Assembly: GCA_017508505.1 (NCBI GenBank)
Contig: JAFVYT010000030.1
Location: forward strand, 1-5,285
DNA: 5,285 nucleotides
Reading direction: 5' to 3'
Source: Clostridia bacterium
GTDB lineage: Bacteria; Bacillota_A; Clostridia; Oscillospirales; SIG627
The position numbers and the translations under genes are program-made. The notes under the pieces are model-generated. The model saw only the letters and a program-made list of their open reading frames with translations, was not told the DNA's origin and did not search any database. This document shows, piece by piece, positions 1 through 5,117 of this stretch (position 1 is the stretch's first letter; every line of letters begins with the position of its first letter).

Positions 1-63
1 GGGCTCGAACCCCTGACCTCTAGCGTGACAGGCTAGCGTTCTAACCAACTGAACTACCAGGCC
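1..63 (-). tRNA. tRNA-Asp (anticodon GTC), 3' end cut by window edge
   Basis: Read on the minus strand, the gene starts at 63 with acceptor strand GGCCTGG. It continues with a D-arm (GTTC/GAAC around an AGTTGGTTA loop), then an anticodon stem CTAGC/GCTAG enclosing CTGTCAC, which gives anticodon GTC (Asp). The T-arm starts AGGGG with loop TTCGAGC. The window ends inside the T-stem, so roughly the last 11 bases plus any CCA are outside. It lies only 2 bases downstream of tRNA-Gly and has no promoter of its own, so the two are almost certainly co-transcribed and cut apart by tRNA processing enzymes. Confidence 0.96.
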
Positions 64-65
64 AA

Positions 66-141
66 TGGAGCGGATTACGGGGCTCGAACCCGCCACCTCG
101 ACCTTGGCAAGGTCGCGCTCTACCAAATGAGCTAAATCCGC
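66..141 (-). tRNA. tRNA-Gly (anticodon GCC), CCA encoded
   Basis: This is a complete 76-base cloverleaf on the minus strand. Acceptor arms GCGGATT (141-135) and AATCCGC (76-70) pair over 7 bp. The D-stem is GCTC/GAGC. The anticodon stem CGACC/GGTCG encloses TTGCCAA, giving anticodon GCC (Gly). The T-arm is GCGGG/CCCGT with loop TTCGAGC. Discriminator T at 69 is followed by an encoded CCA (68-66), so the 3' end needs no CCA addition. It is the first gene of a Gly-Asp tRNA transcript from the promoter at 171-200. Confidence 0.97.
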
Positions 142-146
142 GTTGT

Positions 147-165
147 GGCGCCTTCCTTCGGCGCC
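147..165 (-). other. 5' leader hairpin of the tRNA transcript
   Basis: GGCGCC (165-160) and GGCGCC (152-147) pair across a 7-base GAAGGAA loop. The predicted transcription start is about 7 bases past the -10 box, near 164-166, so this hairpin would be the very first part of the tRNA precursor and would be removed by RNase P together with the ACAAC linker. There is no U-tract after it on either strand, so it is not a terminator. The fold is seen in the sequence; a protective or processing role is inference. Confidence 0.6.
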
Positions 166-170
166 CGAAC

Positions 171-200
171 AGTATAACACAGAAAAGACGGGCTTGTCAA
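171..200 (-). promoter_or_regulatory. Sigma-A promoter of the tRNA-Gly/tRNA-Asp unit
   Basis: On the minus strand there is a perfect -35 box TTGACA (200-195), an 18-base spacer, and -10 box TATACT (176-171) immediately preceded by TGT, an extended -10 motif. This is the best match to consensus in the window, as expected for a stable-RNA promoter. It lies between the racemase terminator and the tRNA leader, so the tRNAs form their own transcription unit. Confidence 0.85.
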
Positions 201-212
201 GATGCGTTTTGG

Positions 213-240
213 AAAAAAATCAGAAATCTTCGTAGATTCT
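213..240 (-). terminator. Probable weak intrinsic terminator of alr
   Basis: On the minus strand AGAATCT (240-234) pairs with AGATTTCT (229-222) with one bulged T across a short ACGA loop. A seven-T run follows (219-213). The hairpin is made from the last codons and stop region of alr. It is A/T-rich and so thermodynamically weak, but the position directly before the tRNA promoter and the clean T-run support a terminator. Confidence 0.5.
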
Positions 241-1350
241 CGTCACCCTCGGCATAAAGGAGCAAAGCACTTCGTAAGGAAAGCTGTGAGACAGAGCGCC
301 GAATTCCTCCGCAGAAATCTCCTCCTTCCCGTCCCGTCCCAGGACGGTGACAAGATCCCCGACCGAGATCTCAGGAAGGTCGGTGGCATCCACGATGATC
401 TGATCCATGCAGACTCTCCCTACCACCCTGCAGCGCTTGCCGCGGATCAGAACCGAGCCGACCCCGCCGGAAAAGCTGCGGGGAAAGCCGTCCGCATAGC
501 CAATGGAGACCGTGGCAAGGACGCGCTCCGAGTCGGCAACGTAGGTATGACCGTAGCTGATGGGAGTGCCTGCAGGGACGCGCTTAACAAAGGAAACGTG
601 ACTGCAGACCGTCATCGCGGGGCAAAGGACCGCGCGGCTCTTGTCTACCTCATCGGAGGGGTAATGTCCGTAAAGGGCGATGCCGAAGCGGCACAGGTCG
701 TAGGGCTCGAAGCCCTCCTCCATCGAGGCGGCACTGTTGGAAAGGTGCTTGAGAGGAATGGAAACGCCGCGCTTTTCCAGCGCCGCGGAAAACAAGTCGA
801 AGCGCGCCTTCTGCTCCATCGCCGATTTCTTATCCGACGCGTCGGCACAGGCATAATGGCTGAAGAGCCCCTCGGTGAGAATTCCGGGCAAGCGGGCGAT
901 ACGGACGGCGCTCTCCACCCCCTTTTCATCCGAGGGAAGGCCGATGCGCCCCATTCCCGTATCCACCTTCAAATGGATGCGAGCCTTCTTCCCCGCCTCG
1001 ACGGCGACGCGGGAAAGGGCTTCCCCGTCTGCCTCGGAAAAGAGAGCGGTGGCAAGATCATACTCCAGAAGAAGCGGATATTCCGCAGGATTCGTATACC
1101 CAAGAATCAGGATAGGCTTTTGAATGCCTCCCTTTCTCAGGGTCACCCCCTCGTCCACGCAGGCGACGGCAAACCAATCTGCATCCCGCTCCAGAAAACG
1201 GGCTACGGGAATGCTCCCGTGGCCGTAGGCGTCTGCTTTGACCACGGCCATCACCTTCACCGTGGGCGGAAGAAGGGATTTTAAGCTGTAAAAGTTTCGA
1301 CGGATCGCGTCCAGATCAATCCGTGCAAAGCTACGATGATACGCGCTCAT
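220..1350 (-). CDS. alr: Alanine racemase (PLP-dependent)
   Basis: This enzyme interconverts L- and D-alanine in the cytoplasm and supplies D-Ala for peptidoglycan precursors. The 376-residue length is normal for Alr. The N-terminal fold-type III barrel carries the PLP lysine in VVKADAYGHG (K38). HLKVDTGMGRIG supplies K128 (the carbamylated lysine in characterised enzymes) and R135, HLSNSAA lies near 202-208, and CRFGIALYG supplies R221, which contacts the pyridine nitrogen. The C-terminal beta domain holds the second catalytic base Tyr266 in ISYGHTY, and VCMDQ (M315, D316) lines the active site. No expected catalytic residue is missing. The start at 1350 is supported by GGAGG (1362-1358) 7 bases upstream. 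It has its own promoter and lies 84 bases from the LysR gene, so it is probably not part of that operon. The single alr here may be the housekeeping copy, but other copies cannot be excluded. Confidence 0.97.
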   Translation of the reverse strand: MSAYHRSFARIDLDAIRRNFYSLKSLLPPTVKVMAVVKADAYGHGSIPVARFLERDADWFAVACVDEGVTLRKGGIQKPILILGYTNPAEYPLLLEYDLATALFSEADGEALSRVAVEAGKKARIHLKVDTGMGRIGLPSDEKGVESAVRIARLPGILTEGLFSHYACADASDKKSAMEQKARFDLFSAALEKRGVSIPLKHLSNSAASMEEGFEPYDLCRFGIALYGHYPSDEVDKSRAVLCPAMTVCSHVSFVKRVPAGTPISYGHTYVADSERVLATVSIGYADGFPRSFSGGVGSVLIRGKRCRVVGRVCMDQIIVDATDLPEISVGDLVTVLGRDGKEEISAEEFGALSHSFPYEVLCSFMPRVTRIYEDF

Positions 1351-1386
1351 AGAGGTGCCTCCAAAAAGGAATTTCGTTACCCTCTT

Positions 1387-1415
1387 ATCCTAGCACAACA
1401 AGAGATGGATTGCAA
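1387..1415 (-). promoter_or_regulatory. Promoter of alr
   Basis: On the minus strand: -35 box TTGCAA (1415-1410), 17-base spacer, -10 box TAGGAT (1392-1387) preceded by TGC, which provides an extended -10. The predicted start near 1380 leaves a leader of about 30 bases holding the GGAGG ribosome site. The -35 box touches the U-tract of the LysR terminator, so the two transcription units are packed end to end. The first 11 bases around the -35 (CTTGCAATCCA) are identical to those of the hexosaminidase promoter at 3493-3521. Confidence 0.65.
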
Positions 1416-1416
1416 G

Positions 1417-1448
1417 AAAAAACGCCGACCAAGGTCAGCGTTTTTTTT
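1417..1448 (-). terminator. Intrinsic terminator of the dehydrogenase-LysR operon
   Basis: On the minus strand, CGC-T-GACC pairs with GGTC-G-GCG around one mismatch, flanked by eight A's before the stem (1448-1441) and six T's after it (1422-1417). The LysR stop codon TGA (1437-1435) is inside the left arm of the hairpin. Because both flanks are A/T runs, the structure could also stop plus-strand transcripts, although no plus-strand gene runs toward it. Confidence 0.7.
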
Positions 1449-2316
1449 CGTTTTCCTGTGCCATAAAGGAGAGAAATACCTCCCGAGCCTCACTGTGGCC
1501 AAGCCCCCTGCAATGAACGAGACTGATGTGCGTAACCATCGGCGGAGACAGAGAGATGGGAACAAGGTCGGGATTTTTTTGGACGAGAGGCAAAAACAGA
1601 AAGCCTGCCGCAAGCCCCCTCGCGGCAAACTCCTCCACGGTGGAAAGCTGAGAGGAGGTATGCATCACGCGGGGGCGAAGCCCTGCAGAGGCAAAAAAGG
1701 CATCAATCCGCTCGGTATGATAAAAGCCCTTGGAAAACAAAACCAACGGAACGTCTCTCAGATCCTCGGGAGTCAGGGACTTTTTTTGACTCAAGGGGTG
1801 TGAGGCGGCGGTGCAACAGACGGTTTCAAAGTCGGCAACGGGAAATGCGACGTACTCCGAACCGAAGGGATCTGTATGAGGAAGAAAGACAAGATCCAAA
1901 AGGCCGTCGTCCAGAGCGGCGATCAGATCGCTCCGCCCCATCTCTCTGGTTATTACCTCCACCTCCGGATGGAGCGCGGCAAAGCGGGCATAGAGACCGG
2001 GATACAGAACGCTGGCCACCATGGGAGGAACGCCCAGCCGGAGGATGAGGCGTTTCTCGGAATGGGAGAGCATCGCCTTTTTGACACTTTCCGCCTCAAG
2101 CACCAAGGATTCCGCCATTTTGCAGAGCCTCGTTCCATCCTCAGTCAGAAGAATTCCCTCCCAATAGCGGGAAATCAAGGCGGTGTCAAACTCTGCCTCA
2201 AGCTTTTTGATCGCATCGGAAACGGCGGGCTGGGAGACTCCAAACTCCTTGGCCGCAGCGGAAATACTCCCGTGGCGGCAGGCAGAAAGAAAATAGGAAA
2301 GCTGCTGAAGGGTCAT
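1435..2316 (-). CDS. LysR-family transcriptional regulator
   Basis: The 293-residue length is typical of the family. An N-terminal winged helix-turn-helix (about residues 1-60) carries the recognisable SISAAAKEFGVSQPAVSDAIKKLE pattern at 17-40. A linker helix (about 60-88) and a periplasmic-binding-protein-like effector domain (about 90-293, beginning LRLGVPPMV) follow. The usual LFxR wing sequence is ISR here (48-50), a mild deviation. Its start codon overlaps the stop of the upstream dehydrogenase gene (ATGA, 2316-2313) and has no strong ribosome site of its own, so translation is probably coupled. LysR regulators usually control adjacent genes and often themselves. By analogy with DmlR next to dmlA in E. 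coli, the likely target is the dehydrogenase promoter and the ligand a hydroxy-dicarboxylate. Family assignment is firm; target and ligand are inference. Confidence 0.93.
   Translation of the reverse strand: MTLQQLSYFLSACRHGSISAAAKEFGVSQPAVSDAIKKLEAEFDTALISRYWEGILLTEDGTRLCKMAESLVLEAESVKKAMLSHSEKRLILRLGVPPMVASVLYPGLYARFAALHPEVEVITREMGRSDLIAALDDGLLDLVFLPHTDPFGSEYVAFPVADFETVCCTAASHPLSQKKSLTPEDLRDVPLVLFSKGFYHTERIDAFFASAGLRPRVMHTSSQLSTVEEFAARGLAAGFLFLPLVQKNPDLVPISLSPPMVTHISLVHCRGLGHSEAREVFLSFMAQENEKKR
2313..2316 (-). other. ATGA stop-start overlap (dehydrogenase/LysR)
   Basis: The LysR start ATG (2316-2314) shares bases with the dehydrogenase stop TGA (2315-2313). The 15 bases upstream of this ATG hold no clear Shine-Dalgarno sequence. 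Re-initiation by ribosomes finishing the dehydrogenase is therefore the likely way the regulator is translated, tying its amount to that of the enzyme. Confidence 0.85.
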
Positions 2317-3383
2317 CGTGCAAGCTTTGCCACCACGGCATCCCCCACCTCAGAGGTGGAATTCGTTCCCCCGAGATCGGGAGTCAGACATTTCTTTTCC
2401 ACCAGAAGCTCCTCGATGACGTCGAGCACCCTCTTTCCCCAGTCCTCGTGACCGAAGAAATCCAACATCTGCGAGGCGGACCAAACGGTGGCAAGAGGGT
2501 CGGCAATGCCCTTCCCCGCAATGTCGGGGGCCGAGCCGTGGATGGGCTCAAACATAGAGGGGTGCTTTCTCTCGGGGTTAAGGTTTGCCCCTGCGGCAAG
2601 TCCCATACCGCCGGAGATGGCAGCGCCCAGATCCGTCAGGATATCGCCAAAGAGATTGGAGGTCACCACGATCTGGAAGCGGGCGGGATCCTTGACCATA
2701 AACATACTGGCTGCATCCACCAAAAGAGTCTGAGTCTTAACGTCGGGATATTCGGCACCGACTTCGCGGAAGATCTGATCCCAAAAGACCATGGAATAGT
2801 TCAGAGCGTTGCCCTTACTGATGCTGGTGAGGGTCTTGTTTTCCTTGCGTGCCAATTCATAGGCAAAGCGAATGATACGCTCACAGCCGTGACGGGAGAA
2901 CACACCGTCCTGAATGACCACCTCGTTGGGCTTACCGCGGAAGAGCCAGCTACCGCTGCCCGCATATTCCCCTTCACTGTTCTCACGGATGAAGGTCATA
3001 TCGATCTCCTCCCTTTTCACGTCCTTGAGCGGACAGGGAGCGCCCCGAAGAAGCTTGACGGGGCGAAGGTTGACATACTGATCGAAATGCTTGCGGATCA
3101 CAAGCAAAAGATCCCAAAGGGACACGTGATCGGGAACCCCGGGATAACCCACGGCTCCGAGGAGGATCGCGTCAAAGCCGGACAAGATCTCAAGGCCGTT
3201 CTCAGGCATCATTCTCCCCTCCTTGAGATAATACTCACATCCCCAAGGGAAAAACTCAAACTCAAAACGAAAGCTGCCGTCCAGCTCCGCGACCTTCTTT
3301 AAGACCTTCACTCCCTCGGCAATGACCTCGGGACCGATGCCATCACCCGCAATGACTGCAATTCTATGTATTTTCATATTCAT
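2313..3383 (-). CDS. Tartrate/D-malate dehydrogenase-type oxidative decarboxylase (IDH/IPMDH superfamily)
   Basis: This is an NAD-dependent beta-hydroxyacid oxidative decarboxylase of 356 residues (E. coli DmlA is about 361). The nucleotide-fold start IAGDGIGPEV (11-20) is followed by CEYYLKEGRMMP (49-60), GAVGYPGVPDHVSLW (76-90) and FDQYVNLRP (100-108). These are signatures of the tartrate dehydrogenase/D-malate dehydrogenase branch rather than true LeuB. Substrate residues R97, R107, R133 and Y140 (RENSEGEY), K190 (SKGN), and metal aspartates D223, D247 and D251 (NLFGDILTDLG) are all present. HGSAPDIAG (282-290), with Asp287, points to NAD+ rather than NADP+. The start at 3383 follows AGGAAGGG by a few bases; the second Met (codon 3) is a possible alternative. 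It is the first gene of an operon with the overlapping LysR gene. The exact substrate (D-malate, tartrate, isopropylmalate or a related acid) cannot be settled from sequence; no leuA, leuC or leuD is nearby. Confidence 0.9.
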   Translation of the reverse strand: MNMKIHRIAVIAGDGIGPEVIAEGVKVLKKVAELDGSFRFEFEFFPWGCEYYLKEGRMMPENGLEILSGFDAILLGAVGYPGVPDHVSLWDLLLVIRKHFDQYVNLRPVKLLRGAPCPLKDVKREEIDMTFIRENSEGEYAGSGSWLFRGKPNEVVIQDGVFSRHGCERIIRFAYELARKENKTLTSISKGNALNYSMVFWDQIFREVGAEYPDVKTQTLLVDAASMFMVKDPARFQIVVTSNLFGDILTDLGAAISGGMGLAAGANLNPERKHPSMFEPIHGSAPDIAGKGIADPLATVWSASQMLDFFGHEDWGKRVLDVIEELLVEKKCLTPDLGGTNSTSEVGDAVVAKLAR

Positions 3384-3406
3384 ACCCTTCCTTTTTTCTT
3401 TTTTTC

Positions 3407-3435
3407 AGTATACCATAGCCTTTGATATAAAAAAA
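3407..3435 (-). promoter_or_regulatory. Candidate promoter of the dehydrogenase-LysR operon
   Basis: On the minus strand, -10 box TATACT (3412-3407) is preceded by TGG, an extended -10 motif. At 17 bases spacing the -35 position is only a T-run (3435-3430), a poor match, which is typical of promoters needing an activator. The predicted start near 3400 gives a short leader of about 17 bases containing AGGAAGGG. The weak -35 and the dyads just upstream fit activation by the LysR protein, which is inference. Confidence 0.5.
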
Positions 3436-3449
3436 GCCATTTTTTATAT
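3425..3449. promoter_or_regulatory. Perfect 10-bp inverted repeat, possible operator (proximal dyad)
   Basis: Arms ATATAAAAAA (3425-3434) and TTTTTTATAT (3440-3449) are perfect inverted copies separated by AGCCA. The centre (3437) is about 37 bp upstream of the predicted dehydrogenase transcription start, a place where LysR activators often make their second contact. It has no T-N11-A spacing and the region is very A/T-rich, so chance or intrinsic DNA bending are alternatives. Confidence 0.35.
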
Positions 3450-3454
3450 TTCGA

Positions 3455-3473
3455 TTATAAATTTTATTTATAA
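3455..3473. promoter_or_regulatory. Candidate LysR box (T-N11-A dyad) between divergent genes
   Basis: Arms TTATAAA (3455-3461) and TTTATAA (3467-3473) form a perfect dyad with a 5-bp spacer. T3458 and A3470 satisfy the T-N11-A rule of LysR recognition sites. The centre (3464) is about 64 bp from the predicted start of the dehydrogenase operon (near 3400) and about 64 bp from that of the hexosaminidase gene (near 3528), the usual recognition-site distance for this family. Binding is inference; the A/T-rich composition makes chance dyads fairly likely. Confidence 0.4.
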
Positions 3474-3492
3474 CCCTTTTTTTAAAAGCACC

Positions 3493-3521
3493 TTGCAATC
3501 CACTCTTTTGTGGGGTAGAAT
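3493..3521 (+). promoter_or_regulatory. Promoter of the GH20 hexosaminidase gene
   Basis: -35 box TTGCAA (3493-3498), exact 17-base spacer, -10 box TAGAAT (3516-3521, five of six consensus bases). The predicted start is near 3528, giving a leader of about 26 bases with ribosome site AGAGAGG (3537-3543) 10 bases before the ATG at 3554. The -35 and the bases after it match those of the alr promoter. Confidence 0.65.
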
Positions 3522-3553
3522 GGAAAAAACAAATAAAGAGAGGTTCTACTCCC

Positions 3554-5014
3554 ATGCTCGAGCGACTGATCCCTACCCCAAAGCTGGCCGACAAGAAAGA
3601 CGGAACGGTTCTCGTTCCCTTTTCCCTTTCCACCGAATTTTCCCCTTGGAATGACGTCTGCGAAACGGCAGAGCAGATCTTTTTCAAGATTTTTCGCAAG
3701 CGGCTTTCGCGCGAGGCGGGCGGCATCACCCTATGTGCCGATCCTTCCTTGAAAAAGGGCGTTTACCGTATCGATACCACCGAGGGGTGCAGACTCTATG
3801 CCTCGGATCGGGAGGGGATCCTCTATGCCGTAGCGAGCCTTTTTCAAATCGTAATGAAAAGCCCGCAGGTTCCGCTGGAGGTCGTGGATGGAAAAATGGT
3901 CGTGGAGCGCTGCACCGTGGAGGACTACCCCGATAAGGGCTACCGCGGGGTAATGGTGGATCTTGCCCGAGAGTGGCACCCTGCGCGGACGGTGCATTGC
4001 TACATCGACATTTGCTTTATGCTCAAGCTCCCCTATCTGCACCTGCACTTCATCGACGATCAAAGGTATACCCTTCCCTCCCGCGCCTTTGGCCGTCTTT
4101 GCGAGGGGGATTCCTACAGCCTTGAGGACGTCGCCTCCTTTAACGCCCACGCCAAGGCCTGCGGCGTGACCCTGATCCCCGAGTTCGAGGCCCCCGGCCA
4201 CGCACAAATGCTCAACGAGGCCTATCCTGAAGTCTTCGCCAACGAAATCGACGGCGAGGGCGTTGAGATCCGCTCCGAGGTGGGGGCGGTGATCACGGAC
4301 AAAAACGTGATCTGCCCCGGAAAGGAACGCACGATGGAGGCACTTCGGACGATCCTTACGGAGATCTGCGAGATGTTTCCCGATTCTCCCTACATCCACA
4401 TCGGCGGGGACGAGGCAAACATCAAGGTATGGAACCACTGCAGGGAATGCCGCCGCTACATGGAGGAAAACGGCATCGCGGACGAGAAGGAGCTGTACAG
4501 CGATTTTGTGGGAAGAATGGCCCGCTGCGTTCTGGAGCTGGGGCGTGTTCCCATCGTATGGGAGGGCTTCCCCAAGGAAGGAGCACACCGGGTACCGAAG
4601 GAAACCGTTGTCATCGCGTGGGAATCCTACTATCATCTGGCTCCCGATCTTCTCAAGGCCGGCTTTACGGTCATCAATTGCTCCTGGAAGCCCCTTTACA
4701 TTGTGCCGAGTCTTTTGAGACGCTGGGACTATCGGGACATCCTGGATTGGAGTGTGTACCGATGGACCCATTTCTGGGTCAATTCCGCCGCGACCCTGAA
4801 TCCCATTACCGTAGCTCCCACAGACAAGGTCCGGGGTGCGCAGTACGCCGTGTGGGAATGCACCTGGGAGCAGGAGATCAACCGCGTGATGGAAAATCTC
4901 CCCGCCTTTTCCGAGCGGATCTGGACCGTGGAAAGGGTGCGGGACGACGAGACCTTCCGCAAAATGATCCCCCAGATCGCAAGGATGCTGGCGTGGCTGA
5001 TCCGAGAGGAATAA
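3554..5014 (+). CDS. Family 20 glycoside hydrolase (beta-N-acetylhexosaminidase type), cytoplasmic
   Basis: The 486-residue protein has two domains. The N-terminal GH20b alpha/beta domain (about 1-123) begins LIPTPK and has the typical GCRLYASDREGILYAVASLFQ stretch, seen at 78-98. The catalytic TIM barrel (about 128-486) opens with YRGVMVDLAR (R131 contacts substrate). It contains LHLHFIDDQ (162-170), PEFEAPGHA (209-217, His216) and the catalytic Asp286-Glu287 pair in HIGGDEANIKVW. Later barrel tryptophans include W356 in IAWESY and W434 in AVWECTW, and SERIW (453-457) matches the family's C-terminal signature. GH20 enzymes use substrate-assisted retention: the Glu is the acid and the Asp holds the substrate 2-acetamido group. 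There is no signal peptide or membrane segment, so it should act in the cytoplasm on imported GlcNAc/GalNAc oligosaccharides. The start is supported by AGAGAGG upstream and by the family N-terminus. It is transcribed alone, divergent from the dehydrogenase operon. Exact linkage preference cannot be read from sequence. Confidence 0.93.
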   Translation: MLERLIPTPKLADKKDGTVLVPFSLSTEFSPWNDVCETAEQIFFKIFRKRLSREAGGITLCADPSLKKGVYRIDTTEGCRLYASDREGILYAVASLFQIVMKSPQVPLEVVDGKMVVERCTVEDYPDKGYRGVMVDLAREWHPARTVHCYIDICFMLKLPYLHLHFIDDQRYTLPSRAFGRLCEGDSYSLEDVASFNAHAKACGVTLIPEFEAPGHAQMLNEAYPEVFANEIDGEGVEIRSEVGAVITDKNVICPGKERTMEALRTILTEICEMFPDSPYIHIGGDEANIKVWNHCRECRRYMEENGIADEKELYSDFVGRMARCVLELGRVPIVWEGFPKEGAHRVPKETVVIAWESYYHLAPDLLKAGFTVINCSWKPLYIVPSLLRRWDYRDILDWSVYRWTHFWVNSAATLNPITVAPTDKVRGAQYAVWECTWEQEINRVMENLPAFSERIWTVERVRDDETFRKMIPQIARMLAWLIREE

Positions 5015-5063
5015 AAAAGGGGATGTAAAAAAAGCGCAGACCGCCTATTCCTATAAAACAAAA

Positions 5064-5105
5064 GGGATTCTTTGGAATAAAACGTCCGAAGAATCCCGTT
5101 TTTTT
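5064..5105 (+). terminator. Strong intrinsic terminator of the GH20 gene
   Basis: Arms at 5064-5076 (GGGATTCTTTGGA) and 5085-5097 (TCCGAAGAATCCC) form a 13-bp stem with one wobble pair, T5073-G5088. The loop has 8 bases and a seven-T run follows at 5099-5105. It lies 50 bases after the GH20 stop. The wobble pairs only in plus-strand RNA, so the structure is best read as terminating GH20. The A-rich left flank would give a weaker stop in the other direction. Confidence 0.85.
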
Positions 5106-5117
5106 GATAAAAACGAT

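Noticed and set aside
147..165. GGCGCC hairpin as a terminator for alr
   Set aside because: It lies downstream of the tRNA promoter and is followed by ACAAC, not a T-run.
202..1284. Long plus-strand reading frame (360 codons) opposite alr
   Set aside because: Antisense to a clearly recognised gene; composition is rich in Arg, Gly, His and Lys with no domain pattern, and the ATG lies in the alr terminator/tRNA promoter area with no ribosome site.
2448..3302. Plus-strand reading frame of 284 codons opposite the dehydrogenase gene
   Set aside because: Shadow of the dehydrogenase coding sequence; no family motif, promoter or ribosome site.
2313..3383. Calling the dehydrogenase 3-isopropylmalate dehydrogenase (leuB)
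   Set aside because: Its branch-specific motifs match the tartrate/D-malate dehydrogenase group, and no leucine genes are adjacent.
3454..3459. Consensus TATAAT on the minus strand as the dehydrogenase -10 box
   Set aside because: No usable -35 at 16-18 bases, it lies inside the dyad at 3455-3473, and the leader would be long. TATACT with an extended TG closer to the gene is better, though this remains an alternative.
3520..3654. Short plus-strand frame starting at the ATG at 3520, overlapping the GH20 start
   Set aside because: This ATG is in the -10 box, upstream of the predicted transcription start, out of frame with GH20, and has no ribosome site.
3731..4771. Minus-strand reading frame of 346 codons inside the GH20 gene
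   Set aside because: Antisense to a protein whose catalytic motifs are all intact; it has no start signal and no recognisable domain.
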